Shown: in pieces, positions 1-7,940 of the stretch
Position numbering within the stretch: position 1 is the stretch's first letter
Layout: every line of letters starts with the position of its first letter
Source: Bacteroidales bacterium
Lineage (GTDB): Bacteria; Bacteroidota; Bacteroidia; Bacteroidales; UBA7960
Length of the DNA: 19,411 nucleotides
Assembly (NCBI GenBank): GCA_003557805.1
Contig: PWNY01000368.1
Span: 1-19,411, forward strand
Direction: 5' to 3'
Program-made: the position numbers and the translations under genes
The notes under the pieces: generated by a model
Told to the model about the DNA's origin: nothing
What the model saw: the letters and a program-made list of their open reading frames with translations, nothing else
Databases searched by the model: none

Positions 1-2
1 CA

Positions 3-287
3 GGATTCAGCGACAGGGTGATATTCACCAGCGACAACCCCCGTTTCGAGGACCCTGGTGATATAATCAACGATATGGTAAAGGGGCTTGAGGCAAACCC
101 TGCCCTGAAATCAAAACAGCTTACAGTTACCAGCCGCAGGGAGGCTATTGCCACTGCATGTGCAATTGCCCGGCCCGGCGACATAATACTGGTAGCTGGC
201 AAGGGTCATGAAAAATACCAGGAGATTAAAGGGGTGAAACACCCTTTTGACGATAAAGCGGAACTGAAAAAATTTTTAGCAGCATAA
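3..287 (+). CDS. murE: UDP-N-acetylmuramoyl-tripeptide synthetase MurE, C-terminal part (5' end outside window)
   Basis: This is the last ~94 codons of MurE, the cytoplasmic ATP-dependent ligase that adds the third amino acid to UDP-MurNAc-L-Ala-D-Glu. The frame is open to the left edge, so the gene is cut by the window and not truncated in the genome as far as can be seen. The visible part is the end of the C-terminal Mur ligase domain. It contains the substrate-selecting motif DNPR (bases 33-44), which in this family goes with meso-diaminopimelate and not lysine, and the later GKGHE motif (about 198-212), also typical of MurE. The stop codon TAA is one base from the ATG of mraY, so the two are almost certainly co-transcribed. 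Its position before mraY is the usual dcw order. Identity is firm; the mDAP specificity is inferred from the motif. Confidence 0.95.
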   Translation, partial: GFSDRVIFTSDNPRFEDPGDIINDMVKGLEANPALKSKQLTVTSRREAIATACAIARPGDIILVAGKGHEKYQEIKGVKHPFDDKAELKKFLAA

Positions 288-288
288 T

Positions 289-1545
289 ATGCTTTACTAT
301 TTATTTGAATTTCTGGACCAAAATTTCAACATACCCGGGACGGGAGTGTTCCAGTATATCTCATTCAGGTCGGGTATGGCCCTGATTTCCAGCCTGCTTA
401 TCACTATGATATTCGGGAAGGGGATAATCGGCATCCTCAGCAGAAAGCAGGTAGGTGAACCTGTCAGGGACCTTGGTCTTGAAGGCCAGACCGGCAAACG
501 GGGTACCCCAACAATGGGAGGTTTAATAATTATTGCGGCCATTGTGGTACCCACCCTCTTGTTCGCAAGGCTTGACAATATATACATATTGCTGATGCTG
601 ATATCGACACTCTGGCTGGGTGCAATAGGGTTCATTGACGATTATATAAAGGTTTTCCGTAAAGACAAGAAGGGGCTGCACGGAAAGTTTAAGATACTTG
701 GACAGATAAGCCTGGGGATAATTGTCGGAGCGACACTTTATTTTCATGACGGAGTTGTTATACGGGAAAAGACAGAGGTACCTCTTGAGTTTGTCAGCAC
801 AGATGAGATACTGGAGCTTGATGGTGTTGCGCGACCCGACTCCCCCTTCCCTGTAGAGTCGGTCAAATCGACAAAAACCACCATACCCTTTTTCAAGGAT
901 AATGAATTCGATTACTCAGTGATTTTATCTTTCCTTGGGCCGGGTTATCAGAGATGGGCATTCCTGATATTTATCCCGGTAGTAATACTTATAATAGCAG
1001 CTGTTTCCAACGGTGCTAACATTACAGACGGGCTGGACGGCCTTGCAACCGGCACCTCGGCAATCATTGGCGTAACCCTGGGTATACTGGCATATGTATC
1101 AGGCAATATGGTGTTTGCTAACTACCTGAATATAATGTATATACCCAATACAGGAGAGCTGGTGATATTCGTTGCAGCCTTTGTGGGAGCCTGTATTGGC
1201 TTTTTATGGTATAACACCTACCCCGCACAGGTATTCATGGGAGATACAGGCAGCCTGTCACTGGGAGGCATAATCGCTGTTTTTGCAATAGTGATAAGGA
1301 AAGAGCTGCTTATACCGATACTCTGCGGGGTATTTTTTATTGAAAGCCTTTCGGTTATCATTCAGGTTACCTGGTTTAAGTTCACAAAAAGAAAAACAGG
1401 GGCCGGGCGCAGGGTATTCCTTATGGCGCCCCTGCACCACCATTACCAGCTTAAAGGCCTTCATGAGGCAAAAATTGTACAGAGGTTCCTTATAATTGGG
1501 ATCATTCTGGCGGTATTCTCGGTAATAACACTAAAACTTAGATAG
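289..1545 (+). CDS. mraY: phospho-N-acetylmuramoyl-pentapeptide transferase MraY
   Basis: MraY transfers phospho-MurNAc-pentapeptide from UDP to undecaprenyl phosphate, making lipid I at the inner face of the cytoplasmic membrane. The 418-residue protein is polytopic and has the family signatures in order: the double Asp of FIDDYIK (D117, D118), NGANITDGLDGLATG (residues 241-255, with the Mg-binding/catalytic Asp residues) and the HHH motif (383-385) near the C-terminus. A hydrophilic insertion around residues 158-205 lengthens the protein beyond the ~360 residues of proteobacterial MraY; a loop of this kind is usual in Bacteroidota. The ATG follows the murE stop by one base. The C-terminus looks complete, which matters because the next gene is truncated at its 5' end. 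Confidence 0.97.
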   Translation: MLYYLFEFLDQNFNIPGTGVFQYISFRSGMALISSLLITMIFGKGIIGILSRKQVGEPVRDLGLEGQTGKRGTPTMGGLIIIAAIVVPTLLFARLDNIYILLMLISTLWLGAIGFIDDYIKVFRKDKKGLHGKFKILGQISLGIIVGATLYFHDGVVIREKTEVPLEFVSTDEILELDGVARPDSPFPVESVKSTKTTIPFFKDNEFDYSVILSFLGPGYQRWAFLIFIPVVILIIAAVSNGANITDGLDGLATGTSAIIGVTLGILAYVSGNMVFANYLNIMYIPNTGELVIFVAAFVGACIGFLWYNTYPAQVFMGDTGSLSLGGIIAVFAIVIRKELLIPILCGVFFIESLSVIIQVTWFKFTKRKTGAGRRVFLMAPLHHHYQLKGLHEAKIVQRFLIIGIILAVFSVITLKLR

Positions 1546-1555
1546 AGTAACACAT

Positions 1556-2107
1556 ATGGGTACAATAGAGAAAAAACTTGTAGCAGAAAGAAGAAACCTT
1601 TACGGGGGAATGGCCGAGACGATAGCCTCCTGCTTTCCGGGTCTCAGAAAAGAGGCAATAAAAGAGAGCCTGGGGGGGTTTCCAAGTGTTTCGCACCGCC
1701 TGGAAGAGGTGGCTACGATAAGGGGAGTAAGGTTCATTAACGACAGCAAGGCAACAAACGTTAACGCTTGCTGGTTCGCACTTGAGTCCATGCACCACCC
1801 GGTAATATGGATAGCGGGCGGTCAGGATCATTGTAACGATTACTCAGTGCTTAAAGAGCTTGCCGGAAGCAAGGTTAAGGCACTGATCTGTCTTGGGACA
1901 GACAACACCAACCTTATCACCAGCTTCAGGGAAACTGTACCTGTTTTAATGGAGTCCAACCAGATGGAAGAGGCTGTGAACATGGCATACGTGATGGCAG
2001 GTCCGGGTGACGTGGTGCTCTTATCCCCGGCAAGCCCGAGTTTTGACCTTTTTGAAAACTACGCCGACAGGGGCAGGCGGTTCAGCAGTGCTGTAAGGGA
2101 CCTTTAA
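1556..2107 (+). pseudogene. murD: MurD remnant: C-terminal domain of UDP-N-acetylmuramoyl-L-alanine--D-glutamate ligase
   Basis: MurD normally adds D-glutamate to UDP-MurNAc-L-Ala and is about 440-450 residues long in this phylum. Here only 183 codons exist between complete mraY and complete ftsW. The recognisable part is the C-terminal ligase domain: NLYGGMA at the domain entry, SHRLE, NDSKATN, a Gly-rich turn and LLSPASPSFDLF, all expected of Bacteroidota MurD. The UMP-binding N-terminal domain and the central ATPase domain with its GTxGKT P-loop are absent, about 260 residues in all. Bases 1546-1556 between the mraY stop and the ATG contain no trace of them. This protein alone could not catalyse the ligation. 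It may be a real deletion with a functional MurD elsewhere, a separately expressed domain, or an assembly or collapse error. The reading frame that remains is intact, with no internal stop. Confidence 0.8.
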
Positions 2108-2136
2108 TGCAGGTTTGTTATAAATAGTGATAAAAT

Positions 2137-3315
2137 ATGCAGTCAATACTTAAAAATATCAAGGGAGACCGCACCATCTGGGTAGTGGTGGTATTGCTGT
2201 ATATTGTCTCGATTCTTGCGGTTTACAGCTCTACCGGCACACTTGCATACCGATTCAGGGCCGGTAACACAGAGTATTACCTGATAAAACACGCAATTGT
2301 TACCGCATTTGGCCTGGGACTCATGTACCTTTCTCACAAGATCAGGTACCCATACTACTCGAGAATATCACAGCTTGCGCTCTTTATAGCAATTCCCCTG
2401 CTGTTGTTCACACTGGTCAGGGGTACTGCTATTCATGAGGCCCAGAGGTGGATCACTCTTCCTTTAGTAAACCTCAGTTTTCAGAGTTCCGACTTTGCAA
2501 AACTGGCTCTTATAATGTACCTGGCGCGTTTGATTACACGCAAGCAGGATGTTATCAAGGACCTGCACAAGGGGTTTATACCAATGACCATTCCCGTGCT
2601 TATAATCTGTGCGCTTATACTTCCAGCCAACTTCTCAACAGCAGCAATGCTGTTTGCCACCTGCATGGTGCTCATGTTCATCGGCAGGGTAAGGCTGCGG
2701 TACATAATGGGGCTTGCCGGCGCAGGCCTTGTGGCCCTGGCATTGTTCATCCTGGTTGTTTCCACGCTACCCCAGAGCGGAAGGGTAGAAACATGGAGCA
2801 ACAGGATAACATCCTTTACGAACAAGGAAGAAAGTGACAACTATCAGGCGGAACAGGCGAAGATAGCAATAGCCAGCGGGGGTATCGTGGGTAAGCTCCC
2901 AGGAAACTCAACACAGAGGAATTTTTTACCGCAGGCATATTCAGATTTTATATACGCAATCATCATAGAGGAGTACGGACTCGCAGGAGGGTTCATAGTG
3001 CTGCTGTTCTACCTTATTCTGCTTTACAGGGGAATAAGGATAGCGCATAAGAGCCCGGGGACCTTCGGGGCCCTGCTTGCAGCAGGGCTCAGTTTCAGCC
3101 TTGTGTTCCAGGCGATCCTGAACATGGCAGTGGCCGTTAATCTGCTGCCGGTAACCGGGCAACCCCTGCCCCTTGTAAGTATGGGGGGTACATCGCTGTG
3201 GTTCACCAGTCTTGCGATTGGTATAATATTAAGTGTTAGCAGAAGCATTGAAACTGAAGAGACAATAAATGGAGAAGCCTTTACATCGGCCCGGACCGCC
3301 CAGGATAATAATTAG
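2137..3315 (+). CDS. ftsW: septal peptidoglycan polymerase FtsW (SEDS family)
   Basis: FtsW is the SEDS-family glycosyltransferase that polymerises lipid II at the septum with its partner PBP. The 392-residue protein has about ten hydrophobic segments. SEDS motifs visible are FQSSDFAKLAL in the middle (equivalent to QPSEFTKL of other FtsW), AYSDFIYAIIIEEYGLAGG in the later half, which holds the conserved acidic residue of the SDF segment, and PLVSMGGTSL near the end. In this context it is FtsW and not RodA, since it sits between murD and murG. The last 47 bases overlap the start of murG in another frame. The ATG at 2137 follows an AT-rich 29-base gap after the murD remnant. Confidence 0.95.
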   Translation: MQSILKNIKGDRTIWVVVVLLYIVSILAVYSSTGTLAYRFRAGNTEYYLIKHAIVTAFGLGLMYLSHKIRYPYYSRISQLALFIAIPLLLFTLVRGTAIHEAQRWITLPLVNLSFQSSDFAKLALIMYLARLITRKQDVIKDLHKGFIPMTIPVLIICALILPANFSTAAMLFATCMVLMFIGRVRLRYIMGLAGAGLVALALFILVVSTLPQSGRVETWSNRITSFTNKEESDNYQAEQAKIAIASGGIVGKLPGNSTQRNFLPQAYSDFIYAIIIEEYGLAGGFIVLLFYLILLYRGIRIAHKSPGTFGALLAAGLSFSLVFQAILNMAVAVNLLPVTGQPLPLVSMGGTSLWFTSLAIGIILSVSRSIETEETINGEAFTSARTAQDNN

Positions 3316-4417
3316 CGGCGGGGGAACCGGGGGGCACGTATTTCCGGCAATAGCCATTGGCCTTGCCCTGAAAAGGAAGGTGTACAACGCACAGATACTT
3401 TTCGTGGGCGCACGAGGGCGTATGGAGATGCAGAAAGTGCCCCAGGCAGGCTTCCATATAATCGGGCTTGATATTGCAGGGCTTCAGCGCAGGATGAGCA
3501 GCAAGAACCTGCTGCTGCCGTTTAAGCTGATCAAAAGCCTTGCCGGTGCAAAGGCGATAGTAAAAAGGTTCAAGCCTGACCTGGTAATTGGGGTGGGAGG
3601 ATATGCAAGCGCACCATTGCTATGGGCATCAATCAAACAAAAAGTACCTGTCATGATACAGGAGCAGAACTCATTTCCGGGTCTGACCAATAGGTTTTTC
3701 GGTAAAAAAGCAGACCGGATATGCGTCGCCTATGAAGGCATGGATAAATATTTCAAGAAGGAAAAGATATACCTGACAGGCAACCCTGTAAGGCATGATG
3801 TGGTAATGACAGAAGGGAAACGTGACAAGGCACTGAGTTACTTCGGCCTGAGAGATGACAGGCCGGTGCTCTTCTCCACCGGGGGAAGCCTCGGTGCACT
3901 TACCATCAACAGGGCGATATGTAACAGCCTGGATTTATTTGCCAGGCAGGGAGTACAGCTTATCTGGCAGACCGGGAGGGCATTTTTCGAAAAAGCCAAT
4001 GAGGCGGCAAGGGAACATAGCGGTGCAGGAATATACATTGCCCCATTTATTGACAGGATGGATTATGCATATGCAGCTGCAGACCTGGTAGTCAGCCGTG
4101 CAGGGGCCATTGCGGTATCCGAGATATGTACCGTGGGTAAACCCGCTATATTCATTCCGTCACCCAATGTTGCCGAAGATCACCAGACAAAGAATGCTCT
4201 GGCCCTTGTAAACCATCATGCTGCCCTTATGATAAAGGACAGCGAAGCAGTGGGCAGTTTGGGTGAAACAGCATGCGGGCTGATAAAGGACAGTGATAAA
4301 ATGCACCGGCTCAGGGAAAAGATGGCGGGGCTCTCATACAGGGACGCAGCAGATCTTATAGCAGGAGCAGCAGTTGAAATGATCAATAAAAAACACAGAA
4401 ATAAACAGACGGGATAA
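3269..4417 (+). CDS. murG: UDP-N-acetylglucosamine--lipid I transferase MurG
   Basis: MurG is the membrane-associated GT28-family glycosyltransferase that adds GlcNAc to lipid I to give lipid II. It has 382 residues, slightly longer than the ~360 of well-studied homologues. The N-terminal G-loop GGGTGGHVFPA lies at residues 17-27, the second glycine-rich loop GVGGYAS at about 110-116, and the UDP-GlcNAc-binding C-terminal block runs from SRAGAIAVSE to EDHQTKNA. The chosen ATG lies 47 bases inside ftsW and gives a short basic leader before the first strand; no in-frame ATG lies closer to the conserved core. The overlap suggests translational coupling with ftsW. Confidence 0.96.
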   Translation: MEKPLHRPGPPRIIISGGGTGGHVFPAIAIGLALKRKVYNAQILFVGARGRMEMQKVPQAGFHIIGLDIAGLQRRMSSKNLLLPFKLIKSLAGAKAIVKRFKPDLVIGVGGYASAPLLWASIKQKVPVMIQEQNSFPGLTNRFFGKKADRICVAYEGMDKYFKKEKIYLTGNPVRHDVVMTEGKRDKALSYFGLRDDRPVLFSTGGSLGALTINRAICNSLDLFARQGVQLIWQTGRAFFEKANEAAREHSGAGIYIAPFIDRMDYAYAAADLVVSRAGAIAVSEICTVGKPAIFIPSPNVAEDHQTKNALALVNHHAALMIKDSEAVGSLGETACGLIKDSDKMHRLREKMAGLSYRDAADLIAGAAVEMINKKHRNKQTG

Positions 4418-4462
4418 ACGGGGATTTGAGGGGGAACGCAAACTGGAAACGAAAAATTAAAA

Positions 4463-5827
4463 ATGAAGCGCATTGACCACATAACACATGTCTACTTCCT
4501 GGGAATAGGGGGTATCGGCATGAGCGCCCTGGCAAGGTATTTCAATACCAGGGGTGTAAGTGTATGTGGTTATGACAAAACCCCCTCTGCCCTTACCCGT
4601 AAGCTTGAAAAAGAAGGTATAAGGGTCAGTTATTCCGACGACCCTGCAGGCATACCGGTAATGCCTGAGATTGTCGTGCGCACACCGGCAGTCCCGGAAA
4701 GTTCCGCTCTATTCAGATACTTCAGTGAACAGGGAGTTGAGATAATGAAAAGAGCCGAGGTGCTTGGCATACTTTCAGAACAGACACCTACCATTGCAGT
4801 GGCGGGCACACACGGCAAAACAACAATAAGCGCGATGCTTGCACATATAATGAAGACGGCAGGCAGGCCATGCCTGGCATTTCTCGGAGGCATCAGCACC
4901 AATTATGACACTAACTACATTGGCGAACCTGAGCCTGAATGGCTTATAGCAGAGGCAGATGAGTTCGACCGTTCCTTCCTTCAGCTTTCACCTGAAATTG
5001 CACTTGTAAGTGCAATAGACCCTGACCACCTTGACATATATGAAAACCACGGGGAGCTTGTAAGGGCCTTCCAGGATTTTACCAGGCTTCTGCCTGAAAG
5101 CGGCAGCCTTGTCTGCAGGAGCGGACTGGCCGAATTACTGGGATGCAAAGGCAAAGCCTGGGAATATGGCGAGCGAGGTGATGCTGAGTATTACATAGAA
5201 AATATCAGGATTATTGAAGGCCGTTACGTTGCAGACCTGAAGGGAAAACTTGACATACCAAATGCAACATTTGGACAGCCTGGCAGGCACAATCTAGAAA
5301 ATGCTCTCGGTGCTGCAGCACTGGCTGACCAGGCGGGTATAGATGCAGAATCCATCAGGAATGCCCTGGCAAGCTTCAGCGGGGTAAAAAGAAGGTTTGA
5401 GTTGTGCCTGCACACAGAAAAGACCGTATATGTCGATGATTATGCACACCACCCCGAAGAGATCAGGGCCTGCATAGCATCTGCAAAAGAGATGTGGCCG
5501 GGGAAGAAGATCACAGGAGTGTTTCAGCCCCACCTTTACTCCAGGACAAGGGACCTGGCAGGAGATTTTGCAAAAAGCCTTTCGCTTCTGGACAGGCTGA
5601 TCCTGCTTGAAATATACCCTGCAAGAGAGATGCCGGTCGAGGGAGTTAGCTCGGCTATGCTGTTAAATATGGCAAGTTTAAAGGACGCTGTTCTTTGTAA
5701 AAGGGAAGAACTGATGGATGTTCTGGCAAATGAAGAAACAGAGGTGTTGCTCACAATGGGGGCAGGTGATATAGACCGTTTTCCAGAAAGGATCACTCAG
5801 CTGTTGAAAAAAAAGAGCATAGGATGA
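4463..5827 (+). CDS. murC: UDP-N-acetylmuramate--L-alanine ligase MurC
   Basis: MurC attaches L-alanine to UDP-MurNAc, the first step of stem-peptide assembly in the cytoplasm. The 454-residue protein shows all three Mur ligase domains: the N-terminal Rossmann motif GIGGIGMSALA (14-24), the ATP-binding P-loop GTHGKTT (115-121) with the central EADEFDRSF and HLDIYE segments, and the C-terminal domain with GVKRRFE, DDYAHHPEEI and FQPHLYSRT. The motifs identify MurC and distinguish it from Mpl or MurD. It is separated from murG by a 45-base AT-rich gap and overlaps ftsQ by four bases (ATGA), so translation is probably coupled to ftsQ. Unlike murD upstream, this ligase is complete. Confidence 0.97.
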   Translation: MKRIDHITHVYFLGIGGIGMSALARYFNTRGVSVCGYDKTPSALTRKLEKEGIRVSYSDDPAGIPVMPEIVVRTPAVPESSALFRYFSEQGVEIMKRAEVLGILSEQTPTIAVAGTHGKTTISAMLAHIMKTAGRPCLAFLGGISTNYDTNYIGEPEPEWLIAEADEFDRSFLQLSPEIALVSAIDPDHLDIYENHGELVRAFQDFTRLLPESGSLVCRSGLAELLGCKGKAWEYGERGDAEYYIENIRIIEGRYVADLKGKLDIPNATFGQPGRHNLENALGAAALADQAGIDAESIRNALASFSGVKRRFELCLHTEKTVYVDDYAHHPEEIRACIASAKEMWPGKKITGVFQPHLYSRTRDLAGDFAKSLSLLDRLILLEIYPAREMPVEGVSSAMLLNMASLKDAVLCKREELMDVLANEETEVLLTMGAGDIDRFPERITQLLKKKSIG

Positions 5828-6603
5828 TAAAGAAGATTCTGTACATACTTGCTTTTTCCGGTCTTTTTGCAGGCCTGGTAATGGCTACGGGCTTTTCGCT
5901 GCAAAGCAACATGGCAAAGCCCTGCACGGTGCTTGAAGTAAATGTAATTAGCAGAAGCGGCAATTACTTTATTGATGAGGCTCACATAAGGAATAAGCTG
6001 GTAGCGGCATTCGACACCCTGGAGAACAGAAGGATTGACCCCTTGCTGCTGGGACAGATTAACGATATGGTACAAGAGATTCCATTCATTAAACATGCAG
6101 AAGTTTACAGGACAATAAACGGCAGCCTGAAAGTCAATGCAGTACTTAGAGATCCCCTTGCCAGGATCATTAACAGCAACAACCAGAGCTTCTATATAGA
6201 TACTGAAGGGAAGATGTTCCCATTATCAGATATGTTTACCGCCAGGGTAATGCTTGTAACAGGCAACATCCGTACAAGGTATTCGGCAGGTGCGGACCTT
6301 GCAATAAATCCGGACGGAGAAGTTGAGTCAGGCCTGCAGGGGCTTTTTGAACTCGCCTCCTATATTCACGCAGATGAGTTCTGGAGGGCATTCACAGACC
6401 ATATAACAGTGCTGCCCGGAGGGAAATATGAACTGGTACCCAAGAACGGCGCACATATAATAGAATTTGGAGAAGCCACGGATATTGCTGAAAAGTTCAG
6501 TAAACTCCTTGTCTTTTACCAAAACGGGCTTTCCAGGCTTGGATGGGACCATTACAAAAGAGTAAACCTGGAGTTTAACAATCAGATAATATGCTCAAAA
6601 TAA
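5824..6603 (+). CDS. ftsQ: cell division protein FtsQ
   Basis: FtsQ is a bitopic membrane protein that links the early FtsZ/FtsA ring to the later divisome components on the outer face of the membrane. The 259-residue protein has a short cytoplasmic start (MIKK), one transmembrane segment at about residues 5-24 and a POTRA-like domain at about 35-105 (the VLEVNVISRSGNYFIDE region, then the IPFIKHAEVYR strand). A FtsQ beta domain follows, including AVLRDPLARI and an FYIDTEGKMFPLS segment. FtsQ is weakly conserved, so identification rests on this layout and on the murC-ftsQ-ftsA order. The start codon overlaps the murC stop. Confidence 0.9.
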   Translation: MIKKILYILAFSGLFAGLVMATGFSLQSNMAKPCTVLEVNVISRSGNYFIDEAHIRNKLVAAFDTLENRRIDPLLLGQINDMVQEIPFIKHAEVYRTINGSLKVNAVLRDPLARIINSNNQSFYIDTEGKMFPLSDMFTARVMLVTGNIRTRYSAGADLAINPDGEVESGLQGLFELASYIHADEFWRAFTDHITVLPGGKYELVPKNGAHIIEFGEATDIAEKFSKLLVFYQNGLSRLGWDHYKRVNLEFNNQIICSK

Positions 6604-6610
6604 ATATGTT

Positions 6611-7882
6611 ATGAAATCTTCTGAAATCATTGTAGGACTTGACATAGGTTCAACAAAAATCGCCTGCATAGTAGGGCGGAAAAACGAATACGGGAAGGTA
6701 GAGATACTCGGTCTCGGCAGGGCTGACTCCCTGGGCGTTAACAGGGGTGTGGTAGAGAATATCCAGCACACTGTAAACTCCATCAGCAAGGCTGTTGCAG
6801 AGGCAAGCCAAAACTCTGGCGTTGAGATTAATGTTGCCAATGTCGGCATAGCAGGCCAGCACATAAGAAGCCTGCAGCACAGGGGAAACATCATGCGTAA
6901 CGACATTGATGAGGAGATATCCAGGGAGGATATAGACAACCTGATTGAGAACATGTACAAGCTTGCGCTTCCGCCGGGTGAAGAGATAATACATGTAATA
7001 CCACAGGAGTATATAATTGATGGCCAGCAGGGCATAAGGGAACCAATTGGCATGTCGGGCAACTGCCTGGAGGCCAACTTCCATATCATTACCGGCAAGG
7101 TCGCTGCTGCCAAGAACATTAATAAATGTGTGACCAAGGCGGGGCTCGAGATGTCAGATATCATCCTTGAACCACTGGCATCGGCAGAGGCCGTCCTTAG
7201 TTCGCAGGAAAAGGAGGCAGGTGTGGTGCTTGTTGATATAGGCGGGGGCACTACCGACATGGCCATTTTCCAGGATGAGATAATACGCCATACAGCCGTG
7301 ATACCACTTGGTGGCAATGCAATAACAGAGGACATAAAAGAGGGTTGTTCAATAATCCGCAATCAGGCAGAGGCGCTCAAGAAGAGTTTCGGATCGGCAC
7401 TTGCCAGTGAAAACAAGGACGAGGAGATAGTCTCAATACCAGGGCTTAAAGGAAGGGAACCAAAGGAGATATCACTCAAGAACCTGGCTCACATAATACA
7501 GGCCAGGATGGAAGAAATAATAGAACATGTCTATTATGAGATCAAAACCTCCGGGTTTGAGAAGAAGCTCATTGCCGGTATCGTACTGACCGGGGGCGGC
7601 AGCCAGCTTAAACATTCAGCCCAGCTTACCGAGTTTATAACCGGGATGGATACCCGGATAGGGTATCCTAACGAGCATCTGGCAAAGTCACCTGCGGGAG
7701 AGGTTGGAAGCCCGATGCATGCAACCGGGGTTGGCCTGGTTATAAAAGGCTTCCAGAGGAGTGAGAACAAAAAACTGCAGAACAATAAAACAGAAAGCAA
7801 AAGAAGACCGCAGAAAGAGAGTTTTCTTGAAAGGATATTCTCAAGAGGGAAGGAATTCTTTGAGAAAGATGGTTACGAATAA
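6611..7882 (+). CDS. ftsA: cell division protein FtsA
   Basis: FtsA is the actin-like ATPase that anchors FtsZ filaments to the membrane and recruits divisome proteins. The 423-residue protein has the phosphate-1 loop GLDIGSTK (9-16), the phosphate-2 loop VDIGGGTTDMA (starting at residue 208) and the adenosine-motif segment LTGGGSQL (starting at 326). The 1C domain lies between the first two. The C-terminus is a Lys/Arg/Asn-rich linker followed by a helix beginning SFLERIFSRGKEFFEK, which fits the amphipathic membrane-targeting helix of the family. It starts seven bases after the ftsQ stop and precedes ftsZ, as in most bacteria. Confidence 0.97.
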   Translation: MKSSEIIVGLDIGSTKIACIVGRKNEYGKVEILGLGRADSLGVNRGVVENIQHTVNSISKAVAEASQNSGVEINVANVGIAGQHIRSLQHRGNIMRNDIDEEISREDIDNLIENMYKLALPPGEEIIHVIPQEYIIDGQQGIREPIGMSGNCLEANFHIITGKVAAAKNINKCVTKAGLEMSDIILEPLASAEAVLSSQEKEAGVVLVDIGGGTTDMAIFQDEIIRHTAVIPLGGNAITEDIKEGCSIIRNQAEALKKSFGSALASENKDEEIVSIPGLKGREPKEISLKNLAHIIQARMEEIIEHVYYEIKTSGFEKKLIAGIVLTGGGSQLKHSAQLTEFITGMDTRIGYPNEHLAKSPAGEVGSPMHATGVGLVIKGFQRSENKKLQNNKTESKRRPQKESFLERIFSRGKEFFEKDGYE

Positions 7883-7940
7883 TGACCAACATTGTAAAAA
7901 AAGCGAAATCAAAAATCAAACACCTTAATACAAGCTAGTT

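Noticed and set aside
4230..4293. 13-bp direct repeat TGATAAAGGACAG, two copies within murG
   Set aside because: Both copies encode the same short IKDS peptide in adjacent helices of the C-terminal domain; spacing keeps frame and the copies are too short to suggest mobility.
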